DNA from: Candidatus Bipolaricaulota bacterium
GTDB taxonomy: Bacteria; Bipolaricaulota; Bipolaricaulia; UBA7950; UBA9294
DNA length: 41,354 bases
Assembly (NCBI GenBank): GCA_026390345.1
Contig: JAPLGD010000031.1
Span: 1-41,354, forward strand
Direction of reading: 5' to 3'
A program made the position numbers and the translations under genes. The notes beneath the pieces were generated by a model that was not told the origin of the DNA, searched no databases, and saw only the letters and a list, made by a program, of their open reading frames with translations. Of the stretch, positions 28,141 to 36,249 are shown one piece after another. Every line of letters begins with the position of its first letter. Position 1 is the first letter of the stretch.

Positions 28141-28968
28141 ATGAAGGCCGCGCTGCGCCGCCCGATGATGATCGTGGGGATGGTAATCGTCGCCGTCGTG
28201 ATCCTCGCCGGAGTGCTCGCCCCCGTGATCTCTCCGTACTCCCCGAGCAAATTGAACACCTCAGATCGACTCAAGCCGCCAAGCGCGGAGCACCTATTCG
28301 GCACGGACAACCTGGGACGCGACATCTTGACCCGCGTTCTCTACGGCGCGAGGATCTCCGTCGCGATCGGCCTGATCATCACGATCACTTCTGCCCTCCT
28401 GGGCACGGCCCTCGGGGCGCTGGCCGCCTACTACGGGCACTTCCCGGAGCAGCTGATCATGCGGTCGGTGGACGTGCTGATCGCGTTCCCCGTGATCGTG
28501 CTCGCCATCGTCCTTTCGGCCGCTCTCGGAGGCGGGCTGCTGGCCGCTGTCATCGCAATGGTGGTCGTGTTCACCCCACGCTATGCGCGGTTGGGCCACG
28601 CCCAGGTTCTCAGCCTGAAGAACTCGTCCTTCGTCGAAAGCGCGCGGGCCATCGGTGTCGGAAACGGCCGGATCCTCTTCAATCACATCATGCGCAACGC
28701 GCTCGACCCGATCATCGTGCAAGCCACGTTGGACATCGGATTTGCGACGATCTACACGGCGGCCCTGGGGTTCATCGGTCTCGGCGCTCAGCCCCCGACG
28801 CCCGAGTGGGGGTCCATGATCAGCACATCGAGGGACTACATGACCCTCGCGTGGTGGTTCGTCACGTTCCCCGGCCTCGCCATCATCCTCTCCGTGCTGG
28901 GGTGGAATCTCCTCGGAGACGGGATGAGCGACATCATGAACCCGCGCGAGAGGACGGAGAAGTCATGA
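28141..28968 (+). CDS. Dipeptide-type ABC transporter permease (DppC-like, module 2)
   Basis: HLFGTDNLGRDILTRVLYGARIS; SFVESARAIGVGNGRILFNHIMRNALDP; GLGAQPPTPEWGSMI. Confidence 0.93.
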   Translation: MKAALRRPMMIVGMVIVAVVILAGVLAPVISPYSPSKLNTSDRLKPPSAEHLFGTDNLGRDILTRVLYGARISVAIGLIITITSALLGTALGALAAYYGHFPEQLIMRSVDVLIAFPVIVLAIVLSAALGGGLLAAVIAMVVVFTPRYARLGHAQVLSLKNSSFVESARAIGVGNGRILFNHIMRNALDPIIVQATLDIGFATIYTAALGFIGLGAQPPTPEWGSMISTSRDYMTLAWWFVTFPGLAIILSVLGWNLLGDGMSDIMNPRERTEKS

Positions 28969-29124
28969 GTCACGGGCATCGTGCCGGGCGCGGCACTCTG
29001 ATTGACTCGGAGTCGGACGCCCGTTCCGCCTAATGCCTCGGCCGTCGCGATATGCGTTGACACGGGACCATGGGGCCGCTCCCCACCTGGTGGAACGGCT
29101 GCCAGCAGAACGAGGAAGGGAAGG

Positions 29125-29883
29125 ATGATGAAGAAGCAGCTTGAGGCTGTCTGCGACCGTCTGAGGCACCACGGGTTCCGGACCGTGGTTGTCGCCGACG
29201 CGGCAGAGGCTCGGGAGGCGGTGCTGCGCCTCGTCGCTCCCGGCAGCACGGTCGGCGTTGGAGACTCCGCGACCCTCCGACAGATCGGCTCCATCGAAGC
29301 GCTCGAAGAGCAGGGGTGCGCCGTCGTCGACCTGTTCTCCCGCCGGATCTCAGAACTCACGAACGCCAAGAGCATCTCCATGGAGAAGCGGAAGAACATC
29401 GCGCGGCTCGCGATGCACTGCGACGTCTTCCTCACCGGCACGAACGTCGTGACCGAGTCCGGCGCGCTCGTCAACATCGACGGCTACGGCAACAGGGTCG
29501 CCGCCATGATCTGCGGCCCGAAAGAGGTCGTCGTCGTGGCCGGACGCAACAAGATCGTCGCCGACGTGGAAGCTGCCCTGGTCCGACTCAAAAGCGTCAT
29601 CGTGCCCGCCCACGCGCGGACGAAGTGGAAGAACACTCCCTGCGCGGCCACCGACCGGTGCAGCGACTGCGACTCCCCCGAGCGCCTCTGCGGCGTCACG
29701 ACGATCATCGAGCGGGCGCCCGGATACCTGGACGCCGCCCACGTCGTCCTCGTCGACGAAGACCTTGGGCTCGGCTGGGATCCGAGTTGGCCGGAGGACC
29801 GCATCGCGAGGATCCTCGCATCCTACGAGGCCGAGACGTGGCTCAAGCTTGGATCTCGGAAACCCCGGGACACCGCATCCTGA
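29125..29883 (+). CDS. LUD-domain (LutC/DUF162-like) protein with C-terminal Cys motif
   Basis: STVGVGDSATLRQIGSIEALEEQGCAVVDLF; GTNVVTESGALVNIDGYGNRVAAMICGPKEVVVVAGRNKIV; CAATDRCSDCDSPERLC. Confidence 0.82.
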   Translation: MMKKQLEAVCDRLRHHGFRTVVVADAAEAREAVLRLVAPGSTVGVGDSATLRQIGSIEALEEQGCAVVDLFSRRISELTNAKSISMEKRKNIARLAMHCDVFLTGTNVVTESGALVNIDGYGNRVAAMICGPKEVVVVAGRNKIVADVEAALVRLKSVIVPAHARTKWKNTPCAATDRCSDCDSPERLCGVTTIIERAPGYLDAAHVVLVDEDLGLGWDPSWPEDRIARILASYEAETWLKLGSRKPRDTAS

Positions 29884-29968
29884 AACGCCCGTCCCGACGC
29901 CGCGGCGCCAAGATCTTCTCCTGCGTCCGGTCACAAGCTCGACTCCGGTCCAGCTGGCTCGAGCCTGA

Positions 29969-31201
29969 CTACTGGCTCAGAAGCCCTGCGCTCGCGGTGT
30001 GCTCAGGGTTCTGCCGGAACATCGGCCAGCTCGAGTCGGCCAGGCCCGCCGCCGACGTTTGAATCGAGTACACCGAACCGTCTCCGGCCCCGAAGAACAG
30101 CCGACCGGAAGCAGCATCGAAAACGGGTGAGGACACCACACCACCGACGTCATCCAGCCTCCATGCCAACTCCCCTGTCGGTGTCAGCGCGTAGAACCCT
30201 CCTCCGTGGCATCCGAAGAAGATCGAGCCGTCTGACAGGACGAGCGCAGCAGACTCCACCCACCCCGCCGGCTTGAACGACCACACGAGTCCGCCGTTGT
30301 CATCAATCGCGTAGAACGTCGCGTCGTCTGAGCCGATCAGCACGGTGCCCTCAGCATCAACGACCGGCGATGCCAGAACCGGTCCTCCGGTCTCGAAGCG
30401 CCACTTGAGCGTGCCATCCCGAGTGACCGCATAGACCGAATGGTCGTCGGAACCGAAGATCACGGAGCCGTCCGGGCCGATCGCAGGCGAAGACCGAATC
30501 CACGTCCCCGTCCTGAATGTCCACTTCAGGTGCCCCTGGGAGTCGACGGCGTGGAGGGAATAGTCAAATCCCCCGAAGTATACGGTCCCGTCCTCAGCAA
30601 TGGCCGGCGAGGAGAATACCGGTCCGTCGACGAAGTGAGACCACAGGAGTTCACCGTCGGAGGTGAAGGCGCACAGCGCACTCCCATCGAGCTCGCGATC
30701 GGTGTACCCCACATAGATCCTTCCGTCGGAACCGATCGCCGGAGAGCACTCAACCGGGCCGCCCAGCGAAACGCTCCACTTGAGCCCGCCGGCCGCGGTC
30801 AAGGCATAGAGCCGACCGTCCTCCGAACCCACAAAGATGGAGCCGTCCAGTCCGATCGCTGGCGACGAGTCGACCCTCCCGCCAGTGAGGAACCGCCAGC
30901 GCAACGTGCCGCCGGGCTCGATCGCGTACACGTACCGGTCCCGCGATCCCACGAAGACGACTCCATTTGGCGCAACAGCCGGAGAGGACGAGATCGCATC
31001 GCCCGTCTGAAAGCGCCATGCGACGCCAGGCGGTCGGGAGGGTTGAGAAGCCGACTCCTCGGAGATCCCGGCAATGCCAATCAACAGGGCAGCCATCAAG
31101 ATAGCCACGACGCATCCTCGAGCGACGCGAAACCGGAACACCCCGTCTCCTTCCCGGCTCGGGTCGCAGCCCAAGCCGCCCGTCTCCGCAGGCTGACTCA
31201 T
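29969..31201 (-). CDS. PQQ-like beta-propeller repeat protein with N-terminal signal/TM segment
   Basis: Preferred start MSQPAETGGLGCDPS after GAGGAG; hydrophobic CVVAILMAALLIGIAGI; eight ~40-aa repeats of W-x-F-x-TGG-x-x-x-SSPAI-x-x-DG-x-x-x-x-GS. Confidence 0.85.
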   Translation of the reverse strand: MSQPAETGGLGCDPSREGDGVFRFRVARGCVVAILMAALLIGIAGISEESASQPSRPPGVAWRFQTGDAISSSPAVAPNGVVFVGSRDRYVYAIEPGGTLRWRFLTGGRVDSSPAIGLDGSIFVGSEDGRLYALTAAGGLKWSVSLGGPVECSPAIGSDGRIYVGYTDRELDGSALCAFTSDGELLWSHFVDGPVFSSPAIAEDGTVYFGGFDYSLHAVDSQGHLKWTFRTGTWIRSSPAIGPDGSVIFGSDDHSVYAVTRDGTLKWRFETGGPVLASPVVDAEGTVLIGSDDATFYAIDDNGGLVWSFKPAGWVESAALVLSDGSIFFGCHGGGFYALTPTGELAWRLDDVGGVVSSPVFDAASGRLFFGAGDGSVYSIQTSAAGLADSSWPMFRQNPEHTASAGLLSQ

Positions 31202-31331
31202 CCCATTGCTCCTCGCATTTCCTGTCTCCCCGCGCACTCGGTTCGGTCTCTGCCAGCCCGTCGAGGCCGGAGACGTAGACCGAGGGGATCCCGTTCCCGA
31301 TGACTCATCCGAGTCCTCAGAACACCGGCAT

Positions 31332-31360
31332 TTGCTTGTGGCCGAGGCTACTTGCATAAT
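31332..31360 (+). promoter_or_regulatory. Possible promoter of regulator 2 (TTGCTT - 17 bp - CATAAT)
   Basis: -10 box ends 6 nt before the ATG at 31367, consistent with a leaderless or near-leaderless transcript. Confidence 0.5.
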
Positions 31361-31366
31361 ACTCTT

Positions 31367-32113
31367 ATGTCAGATGCGAACACCAGCGACCTAGCCAGAA
31401 GGGTGCCCGATTCATGGGACACCTGGCAGTACGGCATCTTTCCTCACCCGAAGAAGAGCGAACTCGCGCTTCAGTACCTGGACGAACTGCTGCGGGACTA
31501 CCCTACCGGGAAGAAGCTGCCGTCGGAACGTGAGGTCGCCGCACAGCTCAAGATCACCCGTTCTCCCGTACGAGAGGCACTGATTGCCCTTCAGATGGTC
31601 GGGAAAGTGCGAATCGAGCCGGGAGTCGGAGCCTTCTCTGTCGCAGAGGACTCGGGATCGTCGGAGAAGTCCGCCTTCTCGCTCTTGGCGGAAAGCGAGA
31701 GCCCGTTCGAGATCAGCGAACTGCGGAAGGTGCTGGAAGGCGCGATCCTCGCCGCCGCCATCGCCGAACTGACCCCCGAGTCGCTCAAGAGCATCGAGAG
31801 AGCGTTCCAGGGCATGGTCGATGCCCACGCAACAGGAGACATGGACCGCTTCCTCGATGCGCACCGCGAGTTTCACCTGTCGATCGCCGTCGCTTCGGGC
31901 AACAGCATCTTCGAGAGGCTCGCTCGGTGGATGCTCTGCTACGTCATGACCCAGCCGATCTGGGAGATGGTCATGCACCGCCGTCTGCGCGAGACGTCGA
32001 CGCGCATTGTCAACTCGATCGACGAACATCGCGAGATCCTCGACGCGATTCGGGCCCGCGACTCCCAGCTCGCCCAGGCGCTAATGGCGGAGCATTTCGC
32101 CGGCGTAGGCTGA
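31367..32113 (+). CDS. GntR family transcriptional regulator, FadR/FCD subfamily (regulator 2)
   Basis: LPSEREVAAQLKITRSPVREALIALQMVGKVRIEPGVGAFSV; FHLSIAVASGNSIFERLARWMLCYVMTQPIWEMV; close paralogue of regulator 1. Confidence 0.92.
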   Translation: MSDANTSDLARRVPDSWDTWQYGIFPHPKKSELALQYLDELLRDYPTGKKLPSEREVAAQLKITRSPVREALIALQMVGKVRIEPGVGAFSVAEDSGSSEKSAFSLLAESESPFEISELRKVLEGAILAAAIAELTPESLKSIERAFQGMVDAHATGDMDRFLDAHREFHLSIAVASGNSIFERLARWMLCYVMTQPIWEMVMHRRLRETSTRIVNSIDEHREILDAIRARDSQLAQALMAEHFAGVG

Positions 32114-32126
32114 CCGACAACCCAGT

Positions 32127-33209
32127 TCAGGCGGCCGCCGCCTGCGCCAACAGCGCCCGCAGGAGTTCCGTCGCCTTCACCATGTCTGCGACCGCGATGT
32201 GCTCGTCCGTTGTGTGCGCCGACTTGCCCCCGTACCCGAGCAGCACGGTCTCAACTCCCCGCATGTTCAGGATGAGCGCGTCCGACCCGCCCCGGGAGAT
32301 CTCCGTCCGCGGCTCGAACCCGACCGCCGCGATGGCCGCCTTGGCCATTTTCACGGTGGGCGCGTCTTCCGCCAGACGAGACGCCTCGTACTCGACAGAC
32401 ATCGCTACCTTGACCGTCGCCCCCGCCTCGCGCGCCGCGTCCTCGAACGCCCGCTTCATCGCTTCCGCTTGCCGTAGGCACTTCTCGTGGTTCAGGCTGC
32501 GGCACTCTCCCTGGATTCGAACCTCCGCCGGAACGCCGTTTCGGATGGCTCCCCCATGGATGATTCCCAAGTTGGCTGTCGTTTCCTCGTCGATTCGCCC
32601 CTCGGGCATCCGGACGATCGCCTGCGCTGCGACGCGGATCGCCGAGATCCCGGCCTCCGGCCGGAGGCCGGCGTGTGCGGCGCGCCCGGTAATCGTGACA
32701 TCGAACGCGACATGGGTCGGACCCCCGATCGTCACGGTGTCGAGGCGGCCTGAGTCGACGACGAACCCTGTTCGGGCCGAGATGAGCGACATGTCGAGGT
32801 TCCGCGCTCCCACGAGGCCGATCTCCTCCCCTCGCGTCAGGACGATCTCGAGGGGCGGGTGCACGTCTGCGGTCTCCACAGCTTCGACGATCTCGGCGAT
32901 CGCCGCCTTGTTGTCGGCGCCGAGGACCGTGTCCCCCCGAGATCGGATGACTCCGTCCACAATCATCGGTTCGATCCCGACACCCGGCTTCACGGTGTCG
33001 GCATGGGCGCCGAGCAGGATTGCGCGGGTGCCGCCGTTCCCTTTGGCGGGCACCCGCGCAATCAGGTTTCCGTGCCCGTCCACGATGCACCGACCTCCGA
33101 GTCTGCGCGTGATCTCGCCTCGCATGTAGTCGATGAACCGGGCTTCATTGCCGGACTCGCTGTCGATCCTCACCATGTCGCAGAACGCTCGAATCATACG
33201 GTCAGACAT
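32127..33209 (-). CDS. M20-type metallopeptidase (PepT/ArgE-DapE superfamily)
   Basis: Preferred start MSDRMIRAFCDMVRIDSESGNEARF; LLGAHADTVKPG; VLGADNKAAIAEIVEAV; LTRGEEIGLVGARNLD; KSAHTTDEHIAVADMV. Confidence 0.88.
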   Translation of the reverse strand: MSDRMIRAFCDMVRIDSESGNEARFIDYMRGEITRRLGGRCIVDGHGNLIARVPAKGNGGTRAILLGAHADTVKPGVGIEPMIVDGVIRSRGDTVLGADNKAAIAEIVEAVETADVHPPLEIVLTRGEEIGLVGARNLDMSLISARTGFVVDSGRLDTVTIGGPTHVAFDVTITGRAAHAGLRPEAGISAIRVAAQAIVRMPEGRIDEETTANLGIIHGGAIRNGVPAEVRIQGECRSLNHEKCLRQAEAMKRAFEDAAREAGATVKVAMSVEYEASRLAEDAPTVKMAKAAIAAVGFEPRTEISRGGSDALILNMRGVETVLLGYGGKSAHTTDEHIAVADMVKATELLRALLAQAAAA

Positions 33210-33456
33210 ACGTCTCCTTCGCCCGGATCCCAGGACCGAGTTCCCTTTTCTCGTTCCGCAACCGCACCATGCATCCCGGCAACCCACATCGGGCGCGCTC
33301 GGGCTGCCCACGGCGCGGACGAGCGCGGTATCGCCCGACGCGCCTGTGTCCTACGAACAGCTGTGTCGGATGGCCGGTAGGGTAGCCGAGGTGTCAACGG
33401 CGCGCAAAGCGAGCCGCATCCTACGGCCACCGGTTACGTTCTACCTGACCGCAGGA

Positions 33457-33485
33457 TTGACCCCCCCAGAAGGGTGATGTAGTAT
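33457..33485 (+). promoter_or_regulatory. Promoter of module 3 (TTGACC - 17 bp - TAGTAT)
   Basis: Sigma70-like boxes with a 17-bp spacer directly abutting operator C. Confidence 0.6.
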
Positions 33486-33503
33486 CGGTATACTGGTATA
33501 CCG
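33486..33503. promoter_or_regulatory. Operator C: CGGTATAC-TG-GTATACCG
   Basis: 8-nt perfect inverted arms with a 2-nt spacer; related to operators A and B. Confidence 0.7.
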
Positions 33504-33646
33504 GTTCGCCACGGCCCGCTTCCTGCGACGGCCAAGCGCACAGCGCCTTTACGAGGGGGCAGCGGCGGGTCGCCGAACAACGACCAGAGGGAACAGAGCG
33601 AAGGAGAACCAGGCGGCTGGACCTACCCAGCAAGGAGGCAGTGCAG

Positions 33647-35191
33647 ATGAAGCGCGCAGGCCTAGTACTGAGCATCCTCGTCCTTCTCGTCGCCGCAAGC
33701 GGCTTGGTCGGACAGGCTGCCGAGAGCGTGCTGCGAGTGCGGTTAGCGAACGAGATCGTCAACCTCGACTACGCCAACTCGCAGTCCGTGAGCGACACGG
33801 TCGTGCTCTATCAGGTGATGGAAGGGCTCGTCGAGATGGATTGGACGTCTTCCGAGATGCCGATCCCGATCCGCGGGCGGCTCGCGAAGAGCTATGAGAT
33901 CTCCGAGGACGGGAAAGAGATCCTGTTCACGATCTACGAGGGAATCAAGTTCCAGCGCGGGTACGGAGAGCTCACGGCTGAAGACGTTGCCTACTCGATG
34001 AAGCGCATCATGGATCCCGCCGTGAAGTCGCGCATCGCCACGTACTACGCGGCCGTTGCGAGCATCGACGTCGTCGGCCCCTACCAGGTGAAGGTCACGC
34101 TCAAGGACTCTAGCGCCCTGACGTTCATCCAGGCGTTGACTTGGAACGGCGCAAGCTACATCACGAGCAAGAAGGCCGTCGAGGAGCTCGGCGCAGACTT
34201 CAACCGCCGCCCGATCGGAACCGGCCCGTACCAGTTCGTTAGCTGGAGCCCGGGGACCGGCGTCTACCTGGAGGCGTTCGACGAGTACTGGGGAGCCCCG
34301 GCGTGGGGGTTCGGGAAGCCTGGGTATGACAAGATCGAGATGCTCCTGATCGCCGACGACATGATCGCGCTGGACGCGCTTGAGACCGGCGAGCTTGACG
34401 TCGTCGGACTCGTCGGCAAGGGCAGCGTCGAGCGGGCTCAGCAGATGAAGGACATCACGCTGTCGCACGCGGCAAGCGGCTCGTGGCAGCACATGGTGTC
34501 GTTCAATGTCAAGCGGCCGGCCATCAGCGACGTCCGCGTCCGACAGGCTCTTGCCTACGCCCTGGACTTGAAGACGATCGCCGAGCGACTCGGCCCCATG
34601 GAGAAGTACTGGCCCTGCCCGTTCAACCCGTTCGTCTTCTCGGCGACCGATGAGTTCTGGAAGTACGACTACAACCCAGCCAAGGCCAAGGAGCTTCTCG
34701 CCGAGGCCGGCTACCCGAACGGGTTCACGCTCAAGCTCATCTACCCCGCCGTCTATCTGTGGGGCGACGTGGCGCTTGAGACGGGCCACTATTGGGAGCA
34801 GATCGGCATCGACGTGGACTTCGAGGTCATCGAGTACTCCCTGTACGCGACGGTTCGACGCGACGGCAACTGGGACGCTTCAGTCGCGTCGCAGACCGTG
34901 TTCTCGCCGTACCTGTACGCCGAGCTCTACATGACGACCGCGTTCCGGAACTACACCGGCTACGGGACGCCTGAGCTCGACGCGCTGATCCTGAGGGCGG
35001 CGGCGACCCCCGACGAGGCCCAAGCGGAAGTGCTGTGGCGCGAGTTCCAGCAGATCGTCACGAATGACCTTCCGTACATCTGGGGCCCCGCTCAGGTCGC
35101 GTGGTTTGCGATCTCGAACCACGTTGCCGGGGTCATTCCGGTTGCGTTCTCAACTCTCGTGAACCTCGCAGCGGCTCATCCCGCTCCGTAG
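33647..35191 (+). CDS. ABC transporter substrate-binding protein, family 5 (SBP 3)
   Basis: MKRAGLVLSILVLLVAASGLVGQAAES signal peptide after AAGGAGG; VRQALAYALDLKTIAERL; AKELLAEAGYPNGFTLKL. Confidence 0.93.
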   Translation: MKRAGLVLSILVLLVAASGLVGQAAESVLRVRLANEIVNLDYANSQSVSDTVVLYQVMEGLVEMDWTSSEMPIPIRGRLAKSYEISEDGKEILFTIYEGIKFQRGYGELTAEDVAYSMKRIMDPAVKSRIATYYAAVASIDVVGPYQVKVTLKDSSALTFIQALTWNGASYITSKKAVEELGADFNRRPIGTGPYQFVSWSPGTGVYLEAFDEYWGAPAWGFGKPGYDKIEMLLIADDMIALDALETGELDVVGLVGKGSVERAQQMKDITLSHAASGSWQHMVSFNVKRPAISDVRVRQALAYALDLKTIAERLGPMEKYWPCPFNPFVFSATDEFWKYDYNPAKAKELLAEAGYPNGFTLKLIYPAVYLWGDVALETGHYWEQIGIDVDFEVIEYSLYATVRRDGNWDASVASQTVFSPYLYAELYMTTAFRNYTGYGTPELDALILRAAATPDEAQAEVLWREFQQIVTNDLPYIWGPAQVAWFAISNHVAGVIPVAFSTLVNLAAAHPAP

Positions 35192-35213
35192 GCGAGCAGC
35201 CCAAAAGCCAAGG

Positions 35214-35248
35214 CCCGGGCACGTCCGCATGGAGCGGACGTGCCCGGG
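35214..35248 (+). other. Intercistronic stem-loop between SBP 3 and DppB 3
   Basis: CCCGGGCACGTCCGC-ATGGA-GCGGACGTGCCCGGG, perfect 15-bp stem, 5-nt loop. Confidence 0.8.
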
Positions 35249-35277
35249 ACCTAGCCGGCATGTTAGGATGACAAGCG

Positions 35278-36225
35278 ATGGCCCTTCTCAAGTACACTTT
35301 CTCACGGACCGTGCGCGGCGTTGTCTCTGTTTTTGTCATCGTGACGATCGCGTTCTTCGCGATCCGACTGGTTCCGGGGGACCCCGTCGACGTGTGGCTT
35401 GGGGACTACGCGACGCCTGAACTCATCGCGCAAACGACCCAAGCGTGGGGACTCGACAAGCCGCTCGTCGTGCAGTATTTCGTGTTCCTTCGGCAGCTCG
35501 CGAAAGGCGACCTCGGCACATCCTTGCGCGCCAACGCGTCCGTGACGTACTTGATTGGCGAGGTCTTCCCCTACACGGTGCGTCTGATGATCGCGGGAGC
35601 CGTGCTTAGTGTGTTCTTCGGCGTGCTTGTCGGGGCCTTCGCGGCCGTGCGCCACAACTCGTTCGGGGACGTAGCATCGATGACGGCGTGCATGATCTTC
35701 CTATCCATTCCCGGTTTCGTGCTCGGATACCTCCTGATCTACCTCTTCGCCGTCACCTGGAGGATCTTCCCCGTCATCGGAGGCGAGAAGGCCCTGAGCG
35801 CCGCGGCGCTTTGGAGGCACCTGACGTTGCCGGCCTTGTCGCTCGGGCTCGGCTACGCGGGCACCATCGCGCGGATGACGCGCTCGACGATGGTCGAGGT
35901 CCTGAACTCCGACTACATCCGGACAGCAAGGAGCAAGGGGCTGCGCCAGTCCACGATCGTCTTCAAGCACGCGATGCGAAACACCCTCACGTCGCTCGTC
36001 AGCATGATCGGCGTCCAGATCATCGTCATGCTCGGAGGCCTCGTGGTCACCGAAACGGTGTTCTCGCGCCCGGGACTGGGACGGCTCTACTTCACCGCGG
36101 TGAGCGCGCGCGACTACCCCTTAATGCAGGGCAGCATCCTGGTCATCGCGGTGTGCGTCGTGGTGGTGACGTTCCTGGTCGACATCAGTTACGGGATCAT
36201 CGATCCGCGAATTCAGTACACCTAG
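35278..36225 (+). CDS. Dipeptide-type ABC transporter permease (DppB-like, module 3)
   Basis: FSRTVRGVVSVFVIVTIAFFAIRLVPGDPVDVWLG; DYIRTARSKGLRQSTIVFKHAMRNTLTSLVSMIGVQ; VFSRPGLGRLYF. Confidence 0.93.
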   Translation: MALLKYTFSRTVRGVVSVFVIVTIAFFAIRLVPGDPVDVWLGDYATPELIAQTTQAWGLDKPLVVQYFVFLRQLAKGDLGTSLRANASVTYLIGEVFPYTVRLMIAGAVLSVFFGVLVGAFAAVRHNSFGDVASMTACMIFLSIPGFVLGYLLIYLFAVTWRIFPVIGGEKALSAAALWRHLTLPALSLGLGYAGTIARMTRSTMVEVLNSDYIRTARSKGLRQSTIVFKHAMRNTLTSLVSMIGVQIIVMLGGLVVTETVFSRPGLGRLYFTAVSARDYPLMQGSILVIAVCVVVVTFLVDISYGIIDPRIQYT

Positions 36226-36249
36226 GGGACGAAGCGTGGCGGGGGAACC

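Noticed and set aside
19216-33503. Treating the GTATGCC/GGTATACC palindromes as MITE or REP repeats
   Set aside because: They are only about 20 bp, lie precisely at promoter positions and are not found elsewhere in the intergenic sequence as far as seen by eye.
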